DNA of 64,000 nt from Pycnopodia helianthoides (Eukaryota; Echinodermata; Asteroidea; Forcipulatida; Asteriidae). Made by a program: the position numbers and the translations under genes. The notes beneath the pieces were generated by a model that had not been told where the DNA came from, did no database searches, and saw nothing but the letters and a program-made list of their open reading frames with translations. The DNA is taken from positions 12,658,974 through 12,722,973 of the forward strand of contig CM063263.1 in the NCBI GenBank assembly GCA_032158295.1. The letters run 5' to 3'. Positions 1 to 11,919 of the stretch are shown here, one piece after another (within the stretch, counting starts at the first letter, position 1; each line of letters begins with the position of its first letter).

Positions 1-32
1 ACTTACTAAAATGCACGAATTAGCAACCGTCC

Positions 33-110
33 GATTTGCGTGCCGGTGCTCTATCAACTGAACTATCCAGCCCAATGTTGGCGATCTCCTTTTTTATTTA
101 TTTTTTTTGT
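33..110 (-). repeat. tRNA-derived SINE fragment
   Basis: On the minus strand this has a tRNA-like A box (GATAGTTCAGTTGATAGAGC) followed by CCGGCACGC. It is the same element as the longer copy at 53787-53935, sharing the downstream text ATGTTGGCGATCTCC. It is a relic and not a functional tRNA. Confidence 0.55.
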
Positions 111-2453
111 CAGCATCTTGGGTTCAAGTTTATTGACATAACCAAACCACTTGTTATACCCGCACTTTGAACATAGAGAGAGCGAATCAAAGAAATTAGA
201 AGCGACCACCATCATCATCCAGAAACCAACCATTGAGACAAATCGACAGCAATTAATCATTTTTATTTAATCTGGCCTTCTCGCAGATTTTCATTATTTC
301 TGATTTTGGCAATAACAATTTCTGCCAGTGACCATTTCTGTGGAATTTAAGTAGATTCGGGTACGCAATTTGAGTTAATTTTTACCCTCGAGTTCTCTAG
401 TGCGATGTTATAAAACCCCGATTCATTAATTACGTATTCATGCTCCTATAGAAAACAAACAAAAGTTGTTTTTGACAACTTTCTTTATTGGCAGTTGTTA
501 ATTTTCGAAGGAAAATATTTTAAGACCTACAGGCAGAAATGAACTTTTCAAAACATGAGTCTCTGACCAAGTTTGATTTTTACGCAAACACAAAATAGCG
601 CCCAAAGGTATATTGAAATGTTTAAATGCATTTTTTGTTCTTTTTTATTTCTAAGACCGCAGGTTAAATTCCACTTTCAATTTTATTAAGTGCATATTTA
701 CACAGTTGTAGTTTGGGCTATTTCAAAACGTGATATTACAGAGAATGGGCTCGACCCGCCATCCACGTTTTCACGAAGGACAGTGGCCATAAACACGTCA
801 CAGCAGTTTGAGATTTCCCGTAGAATTTGGTAAACAAACGACAAAAACAAGAATCTGTAGGTGTAACCAAAGACATGTTTTGAATAGTGCAGTATAGATT
901 TGTGAAAATGGGGTGGAATGAACAATGACTTTCAGACCTATACACTGCAAGAACAGGGGTGTTAAAATTGACACCATGGGTGTTGGCACATGTAGATACC
1001 AAAAAAGAATCAAAATTAACATCATGGGGTGTTAAAATAGCACTAATGTAATTGTGTTGTCAGAAATTAGTGTTATTCGAACACCCTAGGATGTAAATGT
1101 TATTTAGGGGATATCTTTGTGTGACAAAACCCATGGCCTGTCAATTTTCTTTTCTTTTTCGGTGTTTAATAATAATAACTAGTTCTAAAAGTCATTGTTC
1201 ATTATTTGCATGTTATTTTTGTAAATCACAACTGATTTTATGGTCAGTAAAAGTAAAATGTGAACAGTTTCTCTTTTCATTTTGACTAATCATAATAAAC
1301 TTTTAAAGTAGTCGAGGTTATTTCATAATATTAACCATGGATTAATATATTTATAGTAAGGAATCACTTTGTTCTTTACTCAAAGTGAAACAATATTACA
1401 CCAGAGGAGGAAATACTATGATTTAATATCAGTATTGTCCCGTGATGTACCAACCATGCTTTAATCCAAAATAAACAAATATATGATTAAATAAATAAAT
1501 TGGTCAGGATCAAAAATATAGTTTAAAAAAACAACAACACTTTAGAGATCGTCGATATTTAATGTAATTTTTATGTTGAAGAAAGCATCGTACTTATTAT
1601 AATATCTAAGTTGCTGGATTTCTGGCCAAGGTAGTGGTTTTGAATCGATTTAAAACAAGGCAAAATCAAAATGGAGATACAATTTTTCTTATACAAGAAA
1701 AATTCTGTGTAAGTGTCTGAAGGCATCCCTGATATTACAGATACAAGTTCGGGATGAACACTCTATAAGTGGAACCAACTCCACATTATGATCCAACAGG
1801 TTCCAAAAGCCATCAATCGATCCGATTAAACAGAACTTAAAGAGGAGAAGCAATGGCGCGAAAATTGTGGAGGTATCGAGGGAGTTGACTTGAGGGGACT
1901 TATTGACGGGGACAGACGGCCGAGTCTCTCTCAGCGATTTGGAGTAATCTCGTTAACGCACAGACGAACGAGTGTCCTGAAATAACATCCTCCCTGGATT
2001 GGAATTTACTCTCAAAAGATAAAATAGCATCATGAGTGTGGACACTTGGAGTAGAAAGAGGAGTTAAGAGGCCAGCGCACTGACCGATCAACCATAAAAG
2101 AAACATCATTCAAACATAGATATCAACCCTTAATTGATACAGTTTGAAGGTACGGTCATCGTCTGGTTTTTGACAACTTAATGCTGATTTATAGGCAAAA
2201 TTATCAAGACAGATGCATACAACAAAATTTACGTGTGAAAATTTCAGTTGAATATAATGCCTACTTATTGAGAAAACAGCAAAAATCTGTCGCGGTATTT
2301 TCATCAAGAACGTCGAATCCATCCACGCTTAGAGAGATGACAGCGGGTACCATCCACATCTCTGACCGTATGTGGACAACATTCAAATTAATACCACGAA
2401 AATTTCCAACAGTTGCCTGCAGGAAATCTTTGGCTGTATAAATTTGTCGATAC
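111..2453. other. intergenic, no gene recognised
   Basis: I see no coding exon supported on either strand. Around 955-1090 the motif GGGTGTTAAAAT recurs in direct and inverted forms, a small decayed repeat. The rest is AT-rich with short chance open frames only. Confidence 0.5.
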
Positions 2454-2680
2454 AGATAGTTCCCAGTAGACGCCATCTTTACGGGCAAATTGCATTTTGG
2501 CTTGCAGGTGCGTCAAACGCTCAACTTATTAACGCAGCCGCGTTGTTCACTGACCAATCCTGCAATGAGTTTCGTGAAATGCGCGCGTGTTGCACGCCGT
2601 TCTCACACGAAACGCACGACTGTTTGTTCTAAACTGCCCGTAAAGATGGCTGATTTACGTCATACTGCAACCTATCTATA
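2454..2680. mobile_element. MITE-like element, copy 1
   Basis: A 225-bp unit nearly identical to 30181-30405. It carries internal inverted repeats GCCATCTTTACGGGCA near the left end and TGCCCGTAAAGATGGC near the right end. The GC-rich core holds GCGCGCGTGTTGCACGCC. It has no coding capacity, so it is a short non-autonomous DNA element. Confidence 0.7.
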
Positions 2681-5600
2681 CTCTTGTATTGGTTTCTAAT
2701 CAATTGGGCCAATTCAGATGAAATTATTTCGCAGGATTCTATACTACCATTACCATCTTTAAAACAAGTAGACTTTCTGTTAAAAATTACACTTCTTTTC
2801 CGGGTCATTGCACAAAAATATGACCCACCTTTAAAAAGAGGAAAATCAAAACCGATCCAAACAAACAAAATGGACATCAATGCAACCAAACTGAGGGTAA
2901 GAAAAATCATAGTCTGAGTCCTCTTTAGTAAAATGGAAGTCGGCATTCATTATTGCTATTGCACACAGGGTACATGACGCTACGATCCTTCTCATGCGTT
3001 GTGATTCTTATCTATCTTTCCCGCTCCTCTTAAAGGCGCACCACAACAAAATACTCGCAAAGCATATTTTTTTAAAACTATATTTGAATCTACTGAGCTG
3101 ATGGCATAAACAGACTCTATTTCAAATCAAAATGTTACAAGTGAAAGTTGTTGCTAATGTTGTGTGTAATGTACAGAGTCGGTTTCAATGTAACACCGAA
3201 AGTGGATTTTACAAATATAGGCATAAATAAATTAAGCTCTCAATAATTACTTTCTCTCTAAATCAACTCTAAGGGGTCAAACTTTTACATGTCAATCGTA
3301 AAGTGTACAGTTTGATTCTACAAAAATGGACAACCAACAAGAAATATATTTCAAAACAGTTGTCATGGTTGTATAGTCTACATGATCTTTAAACACGTCG
3401 TTAATAACCGATTGAATTCATGCCCGCGAAGCCATGACTTGGCGGGGCGCTTAACGCACTGCGTTCCGCGGGGCTAGTCGACCCCCCCCCCCAACGACCT
3501 CGACTAAATCACTTCAAATAAATCTTCAAATAATTATGCAATGCATATTGCACTCTTCAGCCATTCCCAATGAAATTATCCGTCGATGGTTAATATAATG
3601 AGTTACTTCCATCAGTAAATGGTGCGGAAAATTCGACGATTATATAAATCTGTTCCAATAAGGATATGAAGCTAATGATTAGGTAAATATTCTAAGTGCA
3701 TTTTTTTTTCATTTCCGTAGGGAAGGCTTCTTTCCTTTTTCTGCAGTTGCGAAGAAACGGAGCGGATGATTTTAATGTAGTTGTATTGATTGGTTAGACT
3801 GGCTAACAGTCATCCTACCGAAGTGGGAAGAGGACCTATTATTTATCTTGCGCGGAAGCTAGTAGCACCCTTATTTTCATTTCACACACGCCTGCAGGTT
3901 GTTGACGAATGGCAAACCACACTTGGGGAACTCGCGTAATATCAATGAACAATCGACTAGGTGGAAGTCTAAACAAGGCCGTACACGGTTTGTGTTTGTC
4001 AACGCAATACGATAGCTTGCAAAGTCAACATATAGCCACGCCTTCGTTCGCATACCGTGGGGAGTCTTATCATACAACATGTGACAATTAAATCCACAAT
4101 GTTAACATTTAGATTTGAAATGTCGATGAGTTGAAAAGCCATTAAAACTTAATTATTTCCCCCTATTTCTATAAGATTTATTAATAGATTTGAAAAGAAG
4201 TACGCTTGCAGTAGACTCAAATATTATGGATGGATTGTCTTGTTCTGTCTATATTTTTAAATAATATCCATAAGTCACACTTTGGATATACTAAAACATT
4301 TTTTCTGCAAACACGTGTGCAAATACACATGATTCTATTTTTATGCCAACACTTCTAACATGTTTTTAAAAAGTAGACGGTATCACTAACTTCAGTTTGG
4401 AAAGGAGGTACAAATATTTAGCGCAATAAAGAAGTGCAGAGCATCCATTTTTTCATTTTGCTATGTTGCTCTGTTAAATTCGAAGTATAGTTGCTAACGT
4501 TAAGGTTCGCGTTTCTATGGTATGTGTTTCTTCCTCTTCTTCTGTTTGGAATATTTGATTGCAGAATTCGACATCCCAACCCAAAGTGCGGACAGACATC
4601 ACAGAAACTTACCTTTAAATCATCCAGAAAGAAACTCCGCATGCAGTTTTTTTCCCGGGAGAAAATATTACTTCAAATTTACAACTGATGGCGAATGGTC
4701 GACCACTTGTAACACATGAAACTGTGGGCGTTTCTTCGTGGCAGGTTCATCAACATTCACCAGCGGGTGGGCTGTTGGAGTGTTCGCAACACACGCTCAA
4801 AATGTTCACACAATTTCTCAGCACAGCTTCTGTTATTATAAGAAGAAAGAAAAGCAACGTGACCATTTGGTAAACTCGGTGCAGGCATTTATCATCACTG
4901 GTGGCCCGGACCAAATAGCAACGCGCTGACAGGGTTGATTAATTTAGCCAAATATGGCCGGGGAAAATTAGGATCCCAAACGGCACAACTTCTCGTCACT
5001 CCGTCTGCTGTATCCTGATGCAGATCTAGTGTAGCGGAATTACCCTAGACTGCATATATGCGAAGTTACAAGAGCTACTCGAGTACTGTCAGCGTGTATA
5101 ATTTTCGGTTACTCGCACAGGCACAATGCAAAGTAGGTCTCGGGAGAAAGTTATACGATCAACTCTTCAAAATGTCAATGTTTTCAAATTGTTCGGGTAC
5201 GAGGGGAGGCATGGTCTACTTTTACATGCAGGAGATCAGGTTCAGTATTGATGAAGTCGAGGGTTACCATGGCTGCTTCCTGTCTAAGGACCCAATACTA
5301 GATGCACCACTGAAATGATGGGGACAGTGCCGTTCCTGTTTTATGATTAATCTCTTTGAGTCAAGATAAGGTACGGCTTAGGAACTTTTGACACTGCATT
5401 GTGCCCTTATTGGTCCGTATCATCAGACGTCCGGTAGTAGTACCTGAGACCCATGTGCAATGTTGCTGCACCTGTTTCTTGCTTTCTCTTAAGCCAAGAT
5501 ATTGTGCAGTGCAGGTGGCTGGGAAAAGGTCTACTTTGTTTTGCTTTAGTTTGTCTTTTTGATGAAAAATAACCCAAAATAGAAAGGGTAACAATTGACT

Positions 5601-7165
5601 ATACAATTAAGACTTCTATCAAGTCCTGCAAAACAAGCTAGCCAAAATTATATGTTTCAATAAAAGATTCCAAAAGACTTAAACATTTCCCTTTAAAATG
5701 TCTTCTAATCATGAGAGACCTATAATATCAGAAAGTAAAAACTCCTTGAAGTAAAAACAAACGTTTCAAAATGAAAGAAAAAAGAGGTTTTTAATCAGAT
5801 GAAAAATGGTCATCTTATCCACCTCCAGGTTACTCACATCTCTGGTACTCTAGGTCGACCTGTTAAAACAATTTCAGAAACCTTTTCGATGGTAATGTCA
5901 TTATTTGCGTCGGGAGCTTTCACAACTGGAGAGAATTATAAACTGTCCTGAAGGAGTTCGCGATAGGGTGAAGGAAATCCGGTAAAGGGGGAAATGATTT
6001 CAAGTGGGTGTTTTCCCTTTTTCCTTGCCCTTCTTCTTGTTTTATATTATGCTAACAGACCACTACACATTTACATACAATCGTTATCTTGAGCACTATG
6101 GAAGAGTGTTTTGGATCAGTTACTTTTCATAGGAGAGTCATGGCAGTATATTCACCGTATGCTATGAACAATCTAGACGATGTCCATACGGCACAAAGAT
6201 CCAAAAGTAATCTATTGGGCAGTAAAAATTGACACTTTTTGGCGTTACCATGGTGGTTGAGAAACAGCAGGCCGATCTTGAGGCAACAACCTGATGTTCA
6301 ATGGGTTTATAAGAACTCTTAGCAGTACTAAAATGGCAGCGAGTAATGGTTTCGTTTTGGCTCAATCCACAATCTCTCTTGGGCATCAATTATTCATGGT
6401 GGACAGAGTTTTCATTACAGGCAGGTCATTCCCAATGGGGTTAGAGGGAACTGACCGCCGAACCACTTCATTCTGGCCAGCTATTCAGGACATTCTTGCT
6501 CCAATTATCAAGACCTGCTGAGAGATGGTCTTGCTTGTACGATAGATTATCAGGGATCCAATTATAAACATTATTCTTAAGTTCTCTTGCAATTAACCAG
6601 GTGACCCGTAGTTGTTCATGCAGTCGTCTTGAGACTTACCGTGTACTGCGGTTTTGTTTTTGCTAGGCATGTTTTACTGATTACTTGTCATAAAAGCATC
6701 TCAACACAGCGCGCGATGAGTTTCGGTTGGAATTCTTTACAAAAAATAATGTTTTTCCGATTCTGCTTGGAGTGCTCTGCTTCTCTGTACATAATAGGCA
6801 TTTCGTTTGACCCAAAACGAAACTAACAATGAGTTTACCTTGCCAATATGCTATTTCAATGGAAAAGTATAATGCGAGGTATAAGCCTAATGTACACCAC
6901 AATGAAATTCTTGTTTCACCCTGTCCATTGAGGTAATTGTGTTGATAAATTACCTCTTAATAATTACGGTTGTCACAACACTAGAAGCTCATTGTGTGTG
7001 TTTATAATATAATGGTCATTGAAAAACGTGCACCCATTATAATGTGTAATGAAAAGTGCATGGCGGAAACAAACATGAGGTCAACCCGATGAAGTTCGTT
7101 ATTGAGTTATTATTGAATGATCAATAATATCTTTACGGTTAAGAATTATTAATTAGCCTGATATA
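2681..7165. other. intergenic, no confident gene
   Basis: No exon chain could be built here. A GC-rich patch at 3420-3492 ends in a run of C. A 4565-4929 plus-strand frame is open apart from one TGA at 4717-4719 and follows an acceptor-like TTGATTGCAG, but it resembles no family I know. Other open frames (5058-5318, 6294-6521) look like chance. Confidence 0.4.
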
Positions 7166-7267
7166 AAATGATGGTGGACACTATATAGGAGTGCACCGTT
7201 TGCTTTGGAATTTTAACCAAACCTAATACATGTAGTGTCTAGTGCTATGTCCACCATACCTCAAAAT
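7166..7267. mobile_element. fold-back element (GGTGGACA family)
   Basis: Inverted ends AAAATGATGGTGGACAC and GTCCACCATACCTCAAAAT enclose about 70 bp. A longer member with the same ends lies at 55512-55756, so this is a dispersed MITE family. Confidence 0.6.
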
Positions 7268-7684
7268 GGCTTATTCCATAGTGAGGTTATACGGGGTAGG
7301 GGGGTACAGACATCTTAGACACAACTAGATGTAAAAGTTCATTCATTCTTACAATGTTCCCTTCTAGCCCGGGTACATTAGTTATAATGGAATTAAACAA
7401 GATGGCCGCTTGATAGTAAAGAACACAGATTAATGAGAAGGGAATCATTTTCATTTCACCATTGCCGATTTTCACTTGTTTTTTTGTTGGCACACGAGAT
7501 AATGTCCGCGGAAAAATACTTTGTTGGATGTCATACCAAATATATTGAAATAATTTTATTGAAAAGTAAAGCAAATCGTATAATAAAGTGTTTATCTTCT
7601 GAACGAACGCTAGTTGTGGCTATACTTTATAAATTCTTAATGACATGTTTCCACACACCTCGCTAGACTCTCAGCGATCGTGAC

Positions 7685-7728
7685 AGCCATTTCAAAAACA
7701 TGGTGCGTTCATGTTTTTGAAAATGGCT
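7685..7728. repeat. hairpin, about 18-bp arms
   Basis: AGCCATTT(C)AAAAACATG, a 7-nt loop, then the inverse CATGTTTTTGAAAATGGCT. The arms match except for one bulged base. No neighbouring gene explains it. Confidence 0.6.
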
Positions 7729-8403
7729 GATAACCTCGTATCCAAGACACCGGCTCATACCCGTCGTTAATGTTGCAGCAGCAGTGTTTTAAATGTCAGG
7801 GTATAGAGAGAACGTGTGCAGAGCACTGTTTGTAGTATTACGTGAAGTATTGACTCACTTGAAACCTCTAAAGTGAATGTTTGGTTAACATGAGGGAAGA
7901 TGCGTCTCCCACCTTCTCATGAAATCTATAATCTTATCCTGTGGTGTACAATCTGCAAAGAGAGAAAGTCTTGAGTGGTAGTTGTTACGGCTGTCACTCT
8001 ATCTGGAGACGATTCTACTGCCCAAGGAGAGGCTTGCGTATGGCCGGAGGCACCGGATATGTCCTGGACCAGCGTAAGAAGGAGCCTGTGGGTCATCGAA
8101 GCTTTGGATTTGACAAGACTCAAAAATTGGAACGACAAGAGTGATATCAGATCTTATCTTATAATAGAGCATCTTTAAGATGAAGTTTAGATCGCGAGTT
8201 GATAACTCTCTTAATAACAGAGAGGAGTCGGATGTTCGTGACACCATGGAGGAAAGCTTCCATCTTGTCACGTCTCTATCCGATACCATAGCGGCTGGAT
8301 TTCGTGCTGTTTGGTTTACGTCATTTTAGTTTAAATATTGTGATACCAGAGGCCCCTCTCTAGTTTGTACTGTCTGGTTTGTACTTGCACTTCAGCTTTT
8401 TTA

Positions 8404-8487
8404 GAATACGAGAATTCCAATAAGTCCAGCTGGGACGTTACCACAGCCTAGCTAGAACCAAGGCTACGCCTGATCCTATACTCTGTC
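8404..8487 (-). pseudogene. decayed TM exon of the small-TM family (copy D)
   Basis: On the minus strand this aligns closely with the TM exon of the gene at 9309-10492 (shared GGCGTAGCCTTG, then CTGGACTTATTGGA, then CTCGTATT). Insertions of one or two bases in the first half (TA inside AGAGTAGGA, an extra CT before AGGCTG) destroy the frame, and TAG and TAA stops follow. I found no signal-peptide or tail exon for it. It lies downstream of the intact gene in the same orientation, as expected of a tandem duplicate that died. It cannot encode a membrane span now. Confidence 0.65.
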
Positions 8488-9308
8488 TTGTTTGTTAGGC
8501 TGTAATCCGACTTGGTGGCTATCATTCACGGCTACGACTGGTGCTAAGGGTGTTACTAAATGACGTCATCTACTTCAACGCATGGTGACGCAGCAATCCA
8601 GCCGTGTAGCCGCCAATTCGGACACGGACTTGCACGGCCTTTCGCGCCTTTAAAAATGTTCATTTCACTGCTGAGAATAGCGCCATCTCGATAACTAAAA
8701 AAAAAACGTGCACCCTTCTGAACTTTGAAGTACGCGACTGTGAGAGATTTATAAATATTCATGAACCAGTACATCGATAGTAAAACCAAGGCAAGTAAGT
8801 ATCTTCCATACTGTTTTGTTAAGTTAACACAATAAAATGTTGTTTGTTATTATCAGTTGTATGTTCCACGGAAAACAATAATAATCAAGAAAAACAATAA
8901 TTAAATACACGATTTAGAAGAAAGAAAACTTTACAGTAATTATAACACAATAAATATTTCTATAATAAATTTTGATAATAGGTTATCTTCTTTTAAGTTC
9001 ATAAATATAGAAAAAATAAGAAACGAAAACTAAATTCGTTTTTAATGAAAGATGATTGATAATATTTTGTTTGCAATTATGTGTAAACATATTCGGAGAA
9101 TTTCAAAAGAGAAAAAAAAAAACGTTCTCAAAATTTCAACAATAAATAATTACATTCTTCACAATTAATTCAGCAGATACCCTCTTTACTATCCGAGTTA
9201 TCTCAACATTCAGGGTTTTTTTTCCACTAATAATAAATAATTGCCCATTCTCCTCCTATAGCGACCTCTGTGGTTGGAGAGTTGAACAACTTGATTTGGT
9301 GGCGCCCT

Positions 9309-10492
9309 TCATACAGTTGAGTCGTCCAAGCAGATTTTATCGTCACTATTGCCTGCGTATTCAGTCTTATCCTCGACATACAGCAACATTGCTGATTGCC
9401 ACTTGATTTTTTCCCTTTGATCCTCGAAGATTGGTGTGTTCTTGGTTTTTGATTTTCTCATTTCCTTACAAACGGTGACGCTACAAAAATGGTACAAAAA
9501 AAATCAAACTCTCACATCCTTTTTTTTTTTAAATGAAAATTAACATGACATTATTTTTATGCGAGCAATTTAAATTAACGTGCAGCAATTTCGTCATGAC
9601 TGGGAATGTGAACGGCTAGAGCTATAATCAAGACACCAGAATGATGCAAATTGCAGTAAACAGCCACAGAGAATATGTGTGTCATGGGCGAGCGCACTGG
9701 ACTTAGTAAGCTCTGGTGTTTTTGATCAGCAGGATGTGGGTTCGAGTCACGGTCTTGACACTTGTGTCCTTAATTATAAAGCAAGACACAACCAGTTACT
9801 TCGTCCAACCTCGCGCCATGGCACTAAGGCATTTGGTGTGTGGTGTGTAATACCCGTAAAAGAACCCCAGTTACACATATTGCTAAGTACAAAACATTGC
9901 TTATATGGTGTCTTTTGCTAAGCAAGCACCGGTCACTCACAAAGGGCTGGTGTGTTTTCATTCGGTTGTGCTTACCATGTTTATAAAATGTGACATTGCT
10001 AGCCTTGGTTTGAAACCAACACTCACCATTTATGAATCACCAATACGAGAAATCCAATAAGTCCAGCAGGGACGATAAAACAGCCTAGAATCAAGGCTAC
10101 GCCTGTTCCTACTCTGTTAAGACCGGTGTACTGAGGCATCTGTGGAGGCGCCTGCTGGGATGGAACCAGCGGTTCGTTAGCTAAAGCGAAGGAACAAATA
10201 AAATTATTGTCAGGCGAACTCGAAAAATATCAAAAATTTACAATTATCCCACTTTCACAATGCACTTACTGAATGGAGCAATGTTGACTTTTTTTGTTAG
10301 CATGTTACGACGACAGGCATTAAGGCATGATAAATTCAACACCAAGAATACACACTTCAAGGTAAACATGCCTTGATCATCCAACTAAACAAATTGAAAC
10401 GTACCTGTAACCATCCATGATCCAAAAGTATTTAAAACTCCAGTGAATGTAACAACCACCGGCAGCAAACGAGTACACCACGACCCATCCAT
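9309..10492 (-). CDS. small single-pass membrane protein, family member A (3 exons, 137 aa)
   Basis: Exons on the minus strand are 10492-10405, 10180-10027 and 9480-9309. Phases match: 1 after exon 1, 2 after exon 2. Donors are GTACGT and GTGAGT, and exon 3 follows TTTTTGTAG. The product starts MDGSWCTRLLPVVVTF, a signal peptide. A short ectodomain follows (ANEPLVPSQQAPPQMPQY), then a TM span (VALILGCFIVPAGLIGFLVL) with an internal Pro-Gly, then a Lys-rich juxtamembrane stretch and an acidic tail ending KICLDDSTV. An in-frame TGA lies upstream of the start. The mature ectodomain is only about 20-25 residues, with no recognisable domain. Reading through the second donor instead would stop at TGA after HKW, so the tail depends on splicing. 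Paralogues are B (11920-13904), C (15482-16505) and D (8404-8487). Function is unknown; the layout suggests a receptor-like or adaptor micro-protein. Confidence 0.7.
9684..9915 (+). repeat. tRNA-derived SINE
   Basis: Head ATGGGCGAGCGCACTGGACT with B box GGTTCGAGTC, followed by a body containing ACTTGTGTCC and GCAAGACAC. The same body motif occurs at 15745-15775. It is a SINE and not a tRNA gene. Confidence 0.65.
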
Positions 10493-10849
10493 CTTTACTC
10501 CAACGGGTCTTCACGTCGATGTGAACCTCTTCAGCTTCGAGAGCTGGTGGACCCTAGCCGTTTGGCAGAACGCCCACTGCAATTCGCAGAATCACTTGTT
10601 TGAGGATTCCCATTGACACGGGTAGCGATTAAACAAAATGGTTGAATTGTTACTTTAAATCAGAATGATAATGGTCCAATGATCAAGTTAAACAGGTGTA
10701 TACGGTTCGGTTCTCGGCTGGGCTGAATGAAGACAACATAACAAGATTGATTCAATAATTTCAAAACTTTTCATGCGTGCATGGGATTCGACAAGAGCCA
10801 ACTGCTGCAAAATAACCACATAAGCTTTACCTATATTTAACTATGCTGG

Positions 10850-10995
10850 GGCCGGTTTCACAAAGAGTTAAGATTGATCTTAATGGTGAATCAATCCTAA
10901 TTGCTAAGCAAAATGTGATGTCACAATACAAATCACCAAGGTAGTACTGGTACATCATCTAAAGATGAATCGTAAAGCTTTGTGAACCCGGTATG
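10850..10995. mobile_element. fold-back repeat
   Basis: Opens GGGGCCGGTTTCACAAAG and closes with the near-inverse CTTTGTGAACCCGGTA. It belongs with the other short palindromic elements of this window. Confidence 0.5.
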
Positions 10996-11638
10996 AAATG
11001 AGAAACGAGAGACCACTCCAGAAATTGGAAAGAACAACGTACATTGCAGAAATTGGAATAAACAACGTACAGTGATGTACTAAGTCTTTGCCCTTGCCGT
11101 TATTTTGATTCACAAAAAGAGAAACCTTAAGAAAATAAATTAAGTCATTTTTTACAAAGCACGTGTTTATTTTATTTTACTATTCTTTTTTTAACAACCT
11201 AAGCCAATACACATTTATTGTACAGTAACAATTAAAGAGATTACAGAAAAAATTATTATTGCATTGTTATTTTTTTTTTTTTCAATTTATGTTAAAAGGT
11301 TAAACAATAAAAAGATGAAAACCACTTTTTAAAAAAATCGTTACTTTATTATTTTATACATGTTTAGCTAGTGATGTGCATTCACAAATATTGACTGACT
11401 AAGTGTGTGAGTTGTACCCCTTTATACACAATAGGGTTTGTTATATCCTAAAACGTTTGTAGTGCGGGACTTTTCGGACGCTAGCAGCAGACTTACGTCC
11501 AAAAGTCTCCCATTGTATTAAGGAAGTATGACCACCCCAACTACTGATATTGAAGACCAGGCTCCAACCCCCTTCAAAAAGGCTATGCCACCCTCCTCAA
11601 ACCCCCAACTACAGAGTCCTGGCTGAGCCATTGATTGC

Positions 11639-11830
11639 CAGGGCCCATTTCATAGAGCTGCTTTAAGCACAGCAAGTAGCTATAACTGCAACAAAATTAT
11701 GCTTAGTATAGAATAAGGACAGGCTAAAACACCATTTCACATTTACCATTTGTAACCGGTATCCTGCTCATTTTCGCTTAGCAGGCAATATTTAAGCAAT
11801 ATTTTCTGTTACGAATTTTAACCCTGAACT
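11639..11830. repeat. dispersed GGGCCCATTTCATAGAGCTG repeat
   Basis: Shares its opening with 23395-23620, 37257-37470, 40453-40698 and 56714-56830 (GGGCCCAATTTCAT then GCTGCTTAAGC). Here the right half is decayed. It lies downstream of gene B. Confidence 0.5.
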
Positions 11831-11919
11831 TAAACCATTATACTTAGCACACCTTTGAAAAAAGTATATTACCAAATAAACATAATACGACAAATTGTAA
11901 GGATCAACGTTGTTAGGAT

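Noticed and set aside
10405..10560. Alternative frame EEVHIDVKTRWSKDGW across exon 1 of gene A
   Set aside because: Interrupted by TAG upstream and leaves the donor in phase 2, which does not fit the TM exon. The signal-peptide frame fits and is matched by gene B.
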